Assembly (NCBI GenBank): GCA_964636985.1
Contig: CAZWSX010000001.1
Span: 186,001 to 250,000, forward strand
DNA: 64,000 bases
Reading direction: 5' to 3'
From: CAZWSX01 sp964636985
Lineage (GTDB): Bacteria; Planctomycetota; Planctomycetia; Pirellulales; Pirellulaceae
In this document: piece by piece, positions 26,798-35,884 of the stretch
Layout: each line of letters begins with the position of its first letter
Numbering within the stretch: the stretch's first letter is position 1
The notes under the pieces: model-generated
The model's input: the letters and a program-made list of their open reading frames with translations, nothing else
The model's database searches: none
What the model was told of the DNA's origin: nothing
Made by a program: the position numbers and the translations under genes

Positions 26798-26839
26798 ATA
26801 GGTAAAGTACCAGAAGTAAAAGTAAGCCGTATTAGCCAT
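26759..26839 (-). CDS. aromatic-rich leader peptide of aroF
   Basis: A 26-codon frame from ATG 26839 to TAA 26759. Residues 6-14 read YFYFWYFTY: four Tyr, three Phe and one Trp in nine codons. The remainder is PQPSSGSGGELQ. It is located on the same strand as DAHP synthase and is followed by a terminator whose 5' arm can pair with its own 3' coding part. This is the arrangement of classical amino-acid leader peptides such as those of trp and pheA operons. No strong ribosome binding site was seen (GGGGA lies about 15 bases upstream), which is common in planctomycetes. The peptide has no expected function after synthesis; its translation is the signal. Confidence 0.8.
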   Translation of the reverse strand: MANTAYFYFWYFTYPQPSSGSGGELQ

Positions 26840-27015
26840 ATCGGTAGTATGATCGTCCCCGATTATTTTGCAAGTCGCCTTTTTGAATGAATGCATGCAA
26901 AGGGCGCTCAATACCGAATTGCCGCCTGTTCGTGGCCCAAACCGGTCTCCGCCGGTATCATGACGGCAAACGAACTTTGATTTCCGTCGACGGTTGCCCA
27001 CCTTTGAGCGAGTAC

Positions 27016-28224
27016 ATGGCAGTCTCACCATCAACTACAACCGCCCGATTCGCGTCGGCCCTGGCCACGGAAAGTGATCCGCTCGACGCCACCAACGCCG
27101 CTTGCGATGCCGCACACGGAAAGCTGAGTGCGGCGCCGACACTCGCCTTTGTATTTATTTCCCATCATTGGTCGGGGCAGGTTCCCGCCATTTTGAAAAT
27201 CTTGAACAAGCGGTTGGAGGGCGCCACGCTACTGGGTTGCACCGCGGAATCGCTGGCCGGAATCGGGCAAGAAATTGAAGATCAGCCCGGGCTATCCCTT
27301 TGGTTGGCTCATGCCCCTGCCGCCAATCTGACGGCCATGCATCTGGAGTTTGAACGAACGGCCGAAGGAAGCTTCATCGCCGGTTGGCCCGATCAACTGG
27401 CCGGCGCCTGGGGCCCGGATGCCTTTTTAACGTTGCTCGCCGATCCGTTCAGCTTTCCCACGGACGTGATGCTCGAGCAGCTCAACAACGATCGCGCCGG
27501 TGTGCCCGTCATCGGCGGCATGGCCAGCGGATCGCAAAGCCCCGGCGGCACCAGCCTGATTCTCAACGATCAGGTCTTCAACGAAGGAGCCGTCGCCGTC
27601 CATTGCGACGGGGGGCTCAAGCTGCGGACGATCGTCTCCCAGGGATGCCGCCCCATCGGCAAGACGATGGTCGTCACCAAGGCCGAACGCAACGTCCTCC
27701 AGCAGCTCGGCGGAAAGCCGGCCGTGCTTCGCTTGAAAGAGACGTTCGACGAGTTGCCCAATCGCGAACAAGTTCTCGTTCAAAAAGGCCTGCACTTGGG
27801 ACGCGTCGTCAGCGAGTATCGCGAGCGCTTCGAGCAAGGCGATTTTTTGGTCCGCAACGTGGTAGGTGTCGACCCCAATAGCGGCGCGCTAGGCGTGGGC
27901 GACTACATTCGCGTCGGGCAAACCGTCCAGTTCCACGTTCGCGATGCTGAAAGCGCCGATGCCGAATTGCGGCAGATGCTGGCTGGGATCAAGCCGGAGG
28001 TCGACAAACGCAACGTCGGCGCGCTGCTATTTTCATGCAACGGCCGCGGGACGAATCTGTTCGAGCAGCCCCATCACGATGCCGGCTGCGTGCAACAGGC
28101 GCTGGGAGATGTCCCACTCGCAGGATTCTTCGCCGCAGGCGAAGTCGGGCCTATCGGTGGGCAAAACTTCGTCCACGGCTTCACCGCGAGCATCGGCATC
28201 TTCGAAGGAAGCGACGCCAGCTAA
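27016..28224 (+). CDS. FIST domain sensory protein
   Basis: A 402-residue protein with the FIST N-terminal domain (LAFVFISHHWSGQVPAIL, TLLGCTAESLAGIG, PVIGGMASGSQ) and the FIST C-terminal domain (VGALLFSCNGRGTNLFEQ, DVPLAGFFAAGEVGPIGG). FIST domains bind small ligands, thought to be amino acids, and usually feed signalling proteins. Here the domain is alone, with no kinase or cyclase fused. ATG 27016 is preferred because homologous sequence begins after it; the frame is open from 26887. The gene is divergent from the aroF leader, so the two promoters share about 180 bases. Confidence 0.88.
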   Translation: MAVSPSTTTARFASALATESDPLDATNAACDAAHGKLSAAPTLAFVFISHHWSGQVPAILKILNKRLEGATLLGCTAESLAGIGQEIEDQPGLSLWLAHAPAANLTAMHLEFERTAEGSFIAGWPDQLAGAWGPDAFLTLLADPFSFPTDVMLEQLNNDRAGVPVIGGMASGSQSPGGTSLILNDQVFNEGAVAVHCDGGLKLRTIVSQGCRPIGKTMVVTKAERNVLQQLGGKPAVLRLKETFDELPNREQVLVQKGLHLGRVVSEYRERFEQGDFLVRNVVGVDPNSGALGVGDYIRVGQTVQFHVRDAESADAELRQMLAGIKPEVDKRNVGALLFSCNGRGTNLFEQPHHDAGCVQQALGDVPLAGFFAAGEVGPIGGQNFVHGFTASIGIFEGSDAS

Positions 28225-28245
28225 GGCTGCGTCCGTGCCTCAATG

Positions 28246-28467
28246 TTGAAACACAGAGACACAGAGAACGCAGAGCAAGCAGTGGATCGACAATAAAAGT
28301 TGCTGACTTCGTAAATCACAAATCAACAATCATCAATCAATTAATCAACTCACTGCCACGCGGCGCGCTCCAGGATGGATACCACACCGCGCACAGACAG
28401 GATTGTCTGTGCCACTTTTTGCCTCTTCTCCGGTCCCTCCGGGTCTCCGCGGTGAAGTCCTCTCTCG
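28246..28467. repeat. composite intergenic element, copy 2
   Basis: Starts AAACACAGAGACACAGAGAA and ends TCCCTCCGGGTCTCCGCGGT, matching the ends of the 25239 element. The internal palindrome GCACAGACAGGATTGTCTGT plus GC (28391-28412) is a diverged GTAGGACGGACA-family unit. An AT-rich centre (ATCAATCAATTAATCAAC) is specific to this copy. It also lies between convergent genes. Confidence 0.65.
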
Positions 28468-28473
28468 TTTCGT

Positions 28474-29862
28474 CTACGCCGCCTTGTCTTGCAGCGTTTG
28501 CTGGTTGAGCTTGTTGTAGAGGGTCTTCAGGCTGATCCCCAGTTCTTCCGCCGCGGCCGGCTTGTTGCCGTCGTGGCGCTCGAGGGCTTCGTAGATTGCC
28601 TGCATTTCGATTTCGCGTAACGACAATGGCGAGGCGATTCGCAACCGAGTCGGTCCGGCTCCGCTTTTGCCCGTGAAGCGCGATGGCAAGTGCTCGACGG
28701 TCATCGGCGTGTCTTCGCACAGAATCGTGGCGTGCTCGATCACGTTCGCCAGTTCGCGGACGTTGCCGGGCCAACTGTAGGCCTGCATCATCTCGATGAC
28801 TTCGGCCGTGAACAGCATCGCGTTGGGTGCTACCGACGGTCGGAACCGCCGGAACAAGTGCGCTGCCAGGTCGGGCAAGTCGCTGGTTCGCTCGCGGAGC
28901 GGCGGGATTACGATTTCGAAGGTGTTGATGCGGTACATCAAGTCTTCGCGGAATTCCTGGGCCTCGACCATCTTCGACAGGTTGCGATGCGTGGCGCAGA
29001 TAACGCGGACGTCGATCTTGAACGAATCGTTGTCGCCGACGCGTCGGATCTCGCCGCTTTCCAAGACTCGCAGCAGCTTCGCCTGCATGGCTTTGGGCAA
29101 TTCGCCGATTTCGTCGAGGAAAATCGTGCCGCCGTGGGCTACTTCGAACAATCCCTCGCGACGTTCGTCGGCGCCAGTGAAGGCTCCCTTGCGATGGCCG
29201 AACAGTTCGCTTTCGATCAGCGATTCGGGCAAGGCGCCGCAGTTCACGGCAACGAAGGGTTGCTCGGCTCGCAGGCTCGTCTCGTGCAACGCGCGAGCGA
29301 CCAGTTCCTTACCGGTCCCAGTCTCTCCCAGGATCAGCACAGTGGAATTGGTGGGCGCCACTTTGGTAATCAATTGCCGCACTTTTTCCATCAGCTTGCC
29401 GGTGCCGACGAGGTCCGATCCCCCTTCGGCGCGATGCAGTTGGCGCTTCAGGGCGGAGACCTTGCGCGACAGCTCCCGTTTAGCAGCGACGCGACGCAGC
29501 AGCGTTTGCAACTCGATCAGCTTGCAAGGCTTGGTCAGGTAGTCGAACGCTCCCTGTCGCAAGGCGGAGATGGCGCTTTCCATCGTCGACTTGCCGGTGA
29601 GCACGACCCCTTCCGTATCGGGATTGATTTGCTTACAGCGCGTCAGCACCTCGATTCCGTTCATGCCTGGCATGTCGAGGTCGACAATCAGGCAATCGTA
29701 GGTGTTGCGATCGAGTGCCGCGGCGGCGGTTCGGCCGTCGGGACACACGGTGACCTCGTGCCCCATGCGAGGCAGTTCCAGGCTCATCAATTCTTGCAGC
29801 GACGGTTCATCGTCCGCGAAAAGAATCTTGAGACGGCTATGCGGCTTGGCGTCGGGTTTCAT
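28474..29862 (-). CDS. NtrC-family sigma-54-dependent response regulator
   Basis: A 462-residue regulator. Residues 1-125 form the receiver domain, with acidic pocket ADDE (16-19) and phospho-acceptor Asp61 (IVDLDMPGMNG). The AAA+ domain has Walker A GETGTGKE (179-186), the sigma-54 contact loop GAFTGA (226-231) and Walker B TIFLDEIGE. The C-terminal Fis-type helix-turn-helix is at about 435-457 (KPAAAEELGISLKTLYNKL). It activates RNA polymerase with sigma-54 at enhancer-dependent promoters. Its start overlaps the upstream histidine kinase gene by 26 bases, so the pair is translationally coupled. Target genes are not evident nearby. Confidence 0.96.
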   Translation of the reverse strand: MKPDAKPHSRLKILFADDEPSLQELMSLELPRMGHEVTVCPDGRTAAAALDRNTYDCLIVDLDMPGMNGIEVLTRCKQINPDTEGVVLTGKSTMESAISALRQGAFDYLTKPCKLIELQTLLRRVAAKRELSRKVSALKRQLHRAEGGSDLVGTGKLMEKVRQLITKVAPTNSTVLILGETGTGKELVARALHETSLRAEQPFVAVNCGALPESLIESELFGHRKGAFTGADERREGLFEVAHGGTIFLDEIGELPKAMQAKLLRVLESGEIRRVGDNDSFKIDVRVICATHRNLSKMVEAQEFREDLMYRINTFEIVIPPLRERTSDLPDLAAHLFRRFRPSVAPNAMLFTAEVIEMMQAYSWPGNVRELANVIEHATILCEDTPMTVEHLPSRFTGKSGAGPTRLRIASPLSLREIEMQAIYEALERHDGNKPAAAEELGISLKTLYNKLNQQTLQDKAA

Positions 29863-31462
29863 TTTGCTTTGGGGTCTTGAGGTTCTGGGACTTCAGGGGG
29901 AGCGTGACGCGGAAACGAGAGCCTTTGCCGGGACCGGGACTGGTGACTTCGATCCGCCCGCCGTGATCGTCGACGACGATGCGGTGGGTAATCGAAAGTC
30001 CGAGGCCAGTCCCCGAGCCATCTCGGCGCCGGGTGAAAAAGGGTTCAAACAAGTGCTTCAAGACTTCCTCGCTCATGCCGCAACCGTTGTCGGTGACGAG
30101 CAGTTCGGCACTGTCGGACGTCTTGCGCAAGTCGAGCACCACCGTCCCACCGGCGTCGAGGCTATCGAGTCCGTTGGTGATCAGGTTGAGGACGACTTGC
30201 TTGATCTCTTGCGAATTCACTTGCGCGATCACCGATTGATCGCCGCGGAATTCGACTTTCTTTTCGCGATATTTGCCCAGGTGCTTCACCATGTCGATCA
30301 CGTCGTCGACCAATTGGTACAACTGGGTATCTTGCTTCTCGACGTCGCCCATGCGGCTGAAATCGAGCAGTTTCTCGGTGATCCCCTTGCAGCGGAACGC
30401 TTCGCTCTGAACGCGCTGCAGGTATTTCCGCATGACCGCCTGATCGGCTTCGGGCGGAGCGGACGCTTCGTTTTCGGACCAAGTCTCCAGCAGGCGCGAT
30501 TCGAGTGCCTCGGCGGCCCAGGCAACCGATGCCAGAGGATTGTTGATTTCGTGTGCCACGCCGGCGGCGAGGAAGCCGACGCTGGCCAGTCGTTCGCTGC
30601 GAACCACTTCCGCAGTCCGCTCGCGGACTTGCCGGTCGAGATCGTCGCGCGTCTTTTGAAAGCTGTCGATCATCGCATTCATCGCGCCTGCAAGTTCCGC
30701 CATCTCGTCGGACGATTGCAGGTCGATGCGGTGTTCGAAGTCTTTGCGCGCGACGCGGCGCGAGCCTTCGATCAGCACGCCCAGCGGTTGGTGGACCCAG
30801 CGATAGAAGATCCATAGCAAGAGCGGCGCCAGGCCAAAGGCACTCAAAATCGCGGCGTACGAAGCGGTGATCCAAACCCGGTACGTGTTCAGGGTCGAGT
30901 TGCGGAACGCGCTCATCCGCTGCTGCATGTGCAGCGGTAACTCGGCGGCGTGTTCATCGAAAGTCGTTAGTTCCAGATTGAGCATCCGCATATCGGTCTG
31001 GTTCAGCAGCGTGGGCCCGGCGGCCGTCGCGCTCAACCTTTCGACAACTTCTTCCATCGCCTTCAGAGTTCGGCGTTCTTCGCGATTCTCAGCCAAAAGT
31101 TGATTGGCGTTGGCCTGCGTATCGAGCAGCTTTTCGTATTTGTCCAGAACGCTTTGCACCTTGCGCAAGTCATCACCAAAGGTCTGCCACAGCGAATCGC
31201 GGTTAACCAACGAAGATCCCAGGCCTAGGTTCTCGCCGAGGGTTTGCTGGTCGATTTTGCCAATCGTGGTACGCAGTTTGCCCGAAAGCCGAAGCAACTC
31301 GACCGAGAGGGGGCTTTCCTGTGCTCGAATGCTGACGGTTTGCGCGACCTCGCGGTAGGCGTAAGCGGAGCGCAGAACCATCACGGAGAGCATCAAAATA
31401 ATGACGCACAATCCGCCAAGGCAGAGTGCCAGCTTGACTTTGATGGGCCACCGCGAAAACAC
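29837..31462 (-). CDS. sensor histidine kinase, partner of the NtrC-type regulator
   Basis: A 541-residue membrane kinase. Transmembrane helices lie near residues 8-30 and 185-212, enclosing a ~160-residue periplasmic sensor region that is mostly helical. A HAMP linker follows (RVARKDFEHRIDLQSSDEMAEL). The dimerisation domain has the phospho-His in HEINNPLASV (His about 303). The ATPase domain has NLITNGLDSL (N box), DNGCGM (G1) and GSGTGLGLSI (G2). The likely start is GTG 31462, with GAGGAG 7 bases upstream; a TTG six codons earlier is in frame but overlaps that site. The signal sensed is unknown. Confidence 0.94.
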   Translation of the reverse strand: MFSRWPIKVKLALCLGGLCVIILMLSVMVLRSAYAYREVAQTVSIRAQESPLSVELLRLSGKLRTTIGKIDQQTLGENLGLGSSLVNRDSLWQTFGDDLRKVQSVLDKYEKLLDTQANANQLLAENREERRTLKAMEEVVERLSATAAGPTLLNQTDMRMLNLELTTFDEHAAELPLHMQQRMSAFRNSTLNTYRVWITASYAAILSAFGLAPLLLWIFYRWVHQPLGVLIEGSRRVARKDFEHRIDLQSSDEMAELAGAMNAMIDSFQKTRDDLDRQVRERTAEVVRSERLASVGFLAAGVAHEINNPLASVAWAAEALESRLLETWSENEASAPPEADQAVMRKYLQRVQSEAFRCKGITEKLLDFSRMGDVEKQDTQLYQLVDDVIDMVKHLGKYREKKVEFRGDQSVIAQVNSQEIKQVVLNLITNGLDSLDAGGTVVLDLRKTSDSAELLVTDNGCGMSEEVLKHLFEPFFTRRRDGSGTGLGLSITHRIVVDDHGGRIEVTSPGPGKGSRFRVTLPLKSQNLKTPKQNETRRQAA

Positions 31463-31719
31463 CGAGCGACTCCTCGGCAATGGTCAAAGTCGTCATCCAT
31501 GCGACCCTGATCTGCATTGCGGGGCGGATAGTAACAATCTCTCTTGAATCGCGGAAGTTTGAATCGACAAACGGGCGGCGTCGATGCCAGCATGTCGATT
31601 TGGCGTGGAAAATATCGAGATTTGAGATGGTTCGCCCGGGGTTGTGACCCTTTGAACATTCGGCACAATGGCCAGGAAGTTTTTTCAAGTTTTGCCTGGT
31701 AGCACCTCCGGGGACGTCC

Positions 31720-32253
31720 ATGAGCCAACCCATTTATGTTCCCCAGGACCCGTTGGATGGCGTCCGCTGCGTGCTGGCCCAGCTTATGTTTGCTCGCGAG
31801 TACACGCTGGCAACGATCGCCGATTTCACGGACGACGAGTGGTACACCATGCCCCCAGGGCTCTCGACCCATTTGGCCTGGCAAGTGGGGCATATCGCGA
31901 TGGCCGAATACGGCCTGTGCTTGTTTCGCGTTCGCGGCCGTCAGTCTGACGACTTAAAGCTGATGCCGTCCAAGTTTCGCAAAATGTTTTCCCGTGGAAG
32001 CACGCCCGATCCCAATCGCGAGGCGCATCCGAGCCGCGAGGAGATGCTGGAGACGGTGGCGCGGATTCATCAGCAGGTGCTGCTGGAGGCCCCCACGTTC
32101 ACGGCGGAGCAATTGAACGAGCCCTCCGACATGCCGTATGCTGGCCCGCCGACGAAACTGGGCGCGATGCTGTTTTGTCCCATTCACGAAGGCATTCATC
32201 AGGGGCAGATTGGTTTACTGCGGCGATTGTTCGGCAAGCCGCCGCTGCGATAG
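31720..32253 (+). CDS. DinB-family protein
   Basis: A 177-residue four-helix-bundle protein of the DinB/YfiT superfamily. The metal-binding His positions are visible in HLAWQVGHIAMAE (helix 2) and HEGIHQGQIGLLRRL (C-terminal helix). Members include thiol-dependent S-transferases (bacillithiol or mycothiol types) and stress proteins; the substrate here is unknown. It is divergent from the histidine kinase gene across about 260 bases and is followed 38 bases later by a DoxX-type gene. Confidence 0.85.
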   Translation: MSQPIYVPQDPLDGVRCVLAQLMFAREYTLATIADFTDDEWYTMPPGLSTHLAWQVGHIAMAEYGLCLFRVRGRQSDDLKLMPSKFRKMFSRGSTPDPNREAHPSREEMLETVARIHQQVLLEAPTFTAEQLNEPSDMPYAGPPTKLGAMLFCPIHEGIHQGQIGLLRRLFGKPPLR

Positions 32254-32291
32254 GTATTTCCGACGCATAACTGAAAGCGAAGGGCTCAACC

Positions 32292-32813
32292 ATGAACGTG
32301 ATTCAGGGATTCGTCAGCGTCGTGGGGCGCCTGCTCCTGGTGGCCCTGTTTTTGATGGCGGCGGCCAACAAAATCGCCAACTATCCCAAGTTCGTGGCGG
32401 TCATGGAGGGGGAAGGCGTTCCTCAGCCCGGCCTGCTGCTGGCGGGCGCCATCGCCTTCCTGATCGGGGGCGGGCTGATGGTGCTCACCGGATTTCAGGG
32501 GCGATTCGGCGCGCTGCTCCTAGCCATCTTTCTGGGTATGGCCACTTACTACTTTCACGATTTTTGGACTATCGATCAGGCCAAGCTCGAAGGCAATCAG
32601 CAGCAGTACGGATGGATGGAAAAGCTCAGCGACGCGGAGAAGGAGACCGTCGTGAAAAACGTCCAAGAGCAGGAAATGGTCTCGTTTTTCAAGAACCTTT
32701 CGATGCTCGGTGCGATGATCTTCATTCTGGGTAATGGCACAGGAGCAGGAAGCATCGAAGGGGCGAATTCGTCGGCAACTCCATCCCGACCGGTTCGCAA
32801 AGGGGACTTTTGA
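32292..32813 (+). CDS. DoxX-family membrane protein
   Basis: A 173-residue integral membrane protein with four hydrophobic helices, in the DoxX/DoxD superfamily. The first helix has VVGRLLLVALFLMAAANKIANY, the family's signature of a small residue-rich helix followed by a K-x-x-x-Y/F. LLAGAIAFLIGGGLMVLTG and LLLAIFLGMATYYFHDFW are further helices. Compared with typical members there is an extra charged insert (EKLSDAEKETVVKNVQEQE) between helices 3 and 4. Members take part in thiol or quinone-linked redox at the membrane. It is probably in an operon with the DinB-type gene. Confidence 0.87.
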   Translation: MNVIQGFVSVVGRLLLVALFLMAAANKIANYPKFVAVMEGEGVPQPGLLLAGAIAFLIGGGLMVLTGFQGRFGALLLAIFLGMATYYFHDFWTIDQAKLEGNQQQYGWMEKLSDAEKETVVKNVQEQEMVSFFKNLSMLGAMIFILGNGTGAGSIEGANSSATPSRPVRKGDF

Positions 32814-32980
32814 CGCGTTTCGTCGTCTCGCGATTTGCGACCGCAAGATTTAAGGCTCGCCGCTAGCGAAGGCTGGTCGATCTTGTCTGACTAGCTTCCC
32901 CTCGATAGCATCCCACCTCCCTGCCCCGCGTCTGGCCGTGCTGTGCCATGGCGCTGTCTCGGGTGGGCCGAGGCCGAACC

Positions 32981-34534
32981 ATGAATCGATCGCATGCCAT
33001 CGTCGCCGGGATGATCGCCCTGATGGCGGCGGGCTGCGCCGCGCGATTGCCAACAAGCACCAACGACTCGCTGATGGCCGTCATCCAAGAGGATGGCGAA
33101 AAGGGGCGTCCTCGTACGAACGAGGAGATCGAACGCGCTCAACAGGCGCTCGAAGAAATTCCCACCCGCTCTCGTTCTGAAGCACTCGCTTCCGCTCGAC
33201 GAGTTGCTGAATCGACCGACGAGAGTGAAGTTCCCAACTACTTGTCGGACGATGTCGAGTACGGGCCGCCCGCGGCAAACAATTCCGCCGCGGCACAGCA
33301 GTCCGGAAAGAAAGTTCGCGCGCAGCTGGTCGGGCAATTGAGCACTGCGAAACCGAGTGCCGCGAAATCGAACGCTGCGAAAAAACCCCGCGCTACTGGC
33401 GCTGCGAATGAAAATGATCGCGATTCAGATATCGAGCCAGACCTCAACGCATTGATGGCCAAAGCCATCGAACGCGGCAACGCTTCTATGCGTTCGGAAA
33501 ACGGGTCGAGGGCTAGTCGAACTCAGCTTGTGCGTCAACTCGGGGGGGCGATTGATGCCGATCCTTTCACCCTACCGCTTACGGCCGGCCAGCAATCAGA
33601 TGGCCCTCCGTCCAAACGCAGGCCAAAGTCATCTATTGGTCGAAAGGCCGATGTGGCCGTGACCTTCGCTGAAGACGACCCGCCGCCAACCGCGACCAAG
33701 GAAGTCGTTAGCGAATCGGTGAACGGACTGCGGAAAAGCGAAAGCGCCAAGAAAGCCGGCAGTTCGGCTTCGAAAAAACAAGCTGCCGCCGACAAGGATA
33801 AGGCGCCAGGAGATTGGCCCGCGGCGCATCGCGATGCCATCGCGGCACTGAGGGAAAAGATTCGCCTGGCCCATAACGAGGGGGAAGATCGCAACGAAAT
33901 TGCCCGACTCGAAACGATGCTCCGCCTGCAATACTTGCTCGCCGGCGATCGCGACGAGGCCACCAAGCCGATCGACGATCTGCCCCCCGCGGAACAGGAA
34001 TACTGGAAGCACCAGATGTTCGAACTGGCCGACATGCTCTCGGATCGCAACACGGGCGACGCGCGGCGATACGGTTTGGCCCTTCACGCGCTGGACGAAG
34101 CTACCGCGCGGCTGGCTGAACTTAGTTCTCTCTCGCTACGGAGCGCGACCTTCTGCAAAGGCGTTCGCGACTTTGGTTCGATCGAGCGCTTCGAGCGGCC
34201 TGATTTCACCCGCAACCAGGAAGTGTTGCTCTATGTCGAGATTCGCAATTTCGCATCGAAAAAGATCAGCGACGCGACTTTCGAAACTGAATTACAAGGT
34301 TCTTACCGCGTTGTCGATCGTTCCGGCGCTTCCAAGGCCGAACGGGTGCTGCCGCTTGATAAGCAAACCTGCGCCAATCGCCGCCGCGACTACTACATCG
34401 CTTACCGCTTGTTCATCCCTGCGGAATTGGACCCGGGAGCGTATACTTTGGAACTAACGATTGAAGACAAAAAGGCCGGAAAATCGACCAACACCCGCGT
34501 TGATTTCAACGTCGTCTCCGCGCCGACCCAGTAG
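32981..34534 (+). CDS. large lipoprotein of unknown function
   Basis: A 517-residue protein with signal peptide and lipobox (ALMAAGC, Cys19). Residues 30-310 are low-complexity and charged (Ser, Ala, Lys, Asp, Glu), probably disordered. The C-terminal ~210 residues are globular, with helical WPAAHRDAIAALREKIRLA and a beta-rich final part (RNQEVLLYVEIRNFASKKI, LDPGAYTLELTIEDKKAG) that looks like an Ig-like fold. ATG 32981 is chosen because the signal peptide starts there. It is followed after 12 bases by the FAD oxidase gene, although the products seem functionally unrelated. Confidence 0.68.
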   Translation: MNRSHAIVAGMIALMAAGCAARLPTSTNDSLMAVIQEDGEKGRPRTNEEIERAQQALEEIPTRSRSEALASARRVAESTDESEVPNYLSDDVEYGPPAANNSAAAQQSGKKVRAQLVGQLSTAKPSAAKSNAAKKPRATGAANENDRDSDIEPDLNALMAKAIERGNASMRSENGSRASRTQLVRQLGGAIDADPFTLPLTAGQQSDGPPSKRRPKSSIGRKADVAVTFAEDDPPPTATKEVVSESVNGLRKSESAKKAGSSASKKQAAADKDKAPGDWPAAHRDAIAALREKIRLAHNEGEDRNEIARLETMLRLQYLLAGDRDEATKPIDDLPPAEQEYWKHQMFELADMLSDRNTGDARRYGLALHALDEATARLAELSSLSLRSATFCKGVRDFGSIERFERPDFTRNQEVLLYVEIRNFASKKISDATFETELQGSYRVVDRSGASKAERVLPLDKQTCANRRRDYYIAYRLFIPAELDPGAYTLELTIEDKKAGKSTNTRVDFNVVSAPTQ

Positions 34535-34546
34535 CCCCGGTCCGTT

Positions 34547-35689
34547 ATGCCGAATGTCTACGACGCCATCGTGATTGGAGTAGGTGGCGTTGGCTCCGCC
34601 GCCCTTTGGCAACTCGCAGCGCGCGGTGCTCGCGTCATCGGTGTCGATCGCTTTCAGCCCGGCCACGATCGCGGCAGTTCCCACGGCGAAACGCGAATCA
34701 TCCGGCTGGCCTATTTCGAGCATCCCGATTACGTCCCGCTACTTCGGCGCGCCTACGAACTGTGGGCCGACGTCGAACAGCACACGGATCAAAAGCTGTT
34801 CCACCAAGTGGGTTTGCTGCAGGCAGGACCAATCGACGGGGAGGTCATTTCAGGCGTGCTGGCGAGCGCCAAGCAGCACGCGCTCGATGTCGATACGATG
34901 ACGCCGGCAGAAGCGATGCGTCGCTTTCCGGCATTTTCGGTTTGTCCCGACGACACGGCCGTCTTCGAGCCAACTGCCGGCTACCTGCGCGTGGAAGCCT
35001 GTGTTCGCGCGTGTTTTCAACTGGCGCAGCGAGCGGGAGCCGAGTTTCGCGAGACTGCCGTTACTGCATGGAAACACGAGCGCGGCGAGTTCATCGTCGA
35101 AACCGAAAGTGGACCGCTCCATGCGAAAAATCTCGTTGTTTCGCCCGGCGCTTGGGCGAGCTCGTTGTTGCCGCAGCTTAATGCTCACTTAGAGGTCCGG
35201 CGCAAGCCGCTTTACTGGTTCGAGTCGCCCCGAGCGGTGCACGCGGCCTCGGCTGGCTGCCCCACGTTTTTGTTCGAGCGTGGAAGCAACGCGTTTTATG
35301 GCTTTCCCGCAATCGATGGCCTGGGCGTTAAGGCTGCCGAGCACACTGGCGGCGAAGTGCTGGCCGATCCCTTGCGCCATCGCAGGCCGGAGGTCATCGA
35401 CGCCGCAGATCTCTCGCGAGTGTGGGGCTTCGTCAAAGAATCGCTTCCAGGTGTATTGCCGAACGTTTTGCGCCATTCGACGTGCCTTTACACGATGTCG
35501 CCTGATGGGCATTTCATTGTGGATCGATTGCCTTCGAACGAGCACATTGCCATTTGCGCTGGGCTCTCGGGACATGGGTTCAAGTTTGTGACGGTGCTGG
35601 GGCAGATCCTCGCCGACTTTTCTTTGGAAGGCGAAACGGCTTTGCCTGTCGCGTTCTTAAACTCCGCACGGCTGGGCCGTCCTCGATAG
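34547..35689 (+). CDS. N-methyltryptophan oxidase / sarcosine oxidase family flavoenzyme
   Basis: A 380-residue FAD-dependent amine oxidase of the MSOX/MTOX family. The N-terminal dinucleotide-binding loop is VIGVGGVGSAALWQLAARG. GSSHGETRIIRLAYFEHPDYVPL is the signature that separates this family. The C-terminus has MSPDGHFIVDRLP and GLSGHGFKFV, the covalent or tightly bound FAD region. Likely substrates are N-methyl amino acids such as sarcosine, giving formaldehyde and hydrogen peroxide. No partner demethylase genes are adjacent. The solA symbol is not applied because the substrate is not settled. Confidence 0.88.
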   Translation: MPNVYDAIVIGVGGVGSAALWQLAARGARVIGVDRFQPGHDRGSSHGETRIIRLAYFEHPDYVPLLRRAYELWADVEQHTDQKLFHQVGLLQAGPIDGEVISGVLASAKQHALDVDTMTPAEAMRRFPAFSVCPDDTAVFEPTAGYLRVEACVRACFQLAQRAGAEFRETAVTAWKHERGEFIVETESGPLHAKNLVVSPGAWASSLLPQLNAHLEVRRKPLYWFESPRAVHAASAGCPTFLFERGSNAFYGFPAIDGLGVKAAEHTGGEVLADPLRHRRPEVIDAADLSRVWGFVKESLPGVLPNVLRHSTCLYTMSPDGHFIVDRLPSNEHIAICAGLSGHGFKFVTVLGQILADFSLEGETALPVAFLNSARLGRPR

Positions 35690-35884
35690 CGATCGCCTGG
35701 TAATTCACACGTTTCGTGCGACGCCTGCCACTGCTGCTAGCGGGTGTCTGATCTTGATGCTGGCGGCGCCGACGGCTTACACTGGCCCCACAACTTGGGA
35801 GTGGCATTCCGTGCATGAGGCGCGGGTGGTCGCGATTTGTCCTCAACCTTCACAGGGTGAGTGGCAAATGCTCATGGAGGAACA

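Noticed and set aside
28690..29880. 396-codon frame on the plus strand
   Set aside because: Antisense of the NtrC-type regulator with intact domain motifs.
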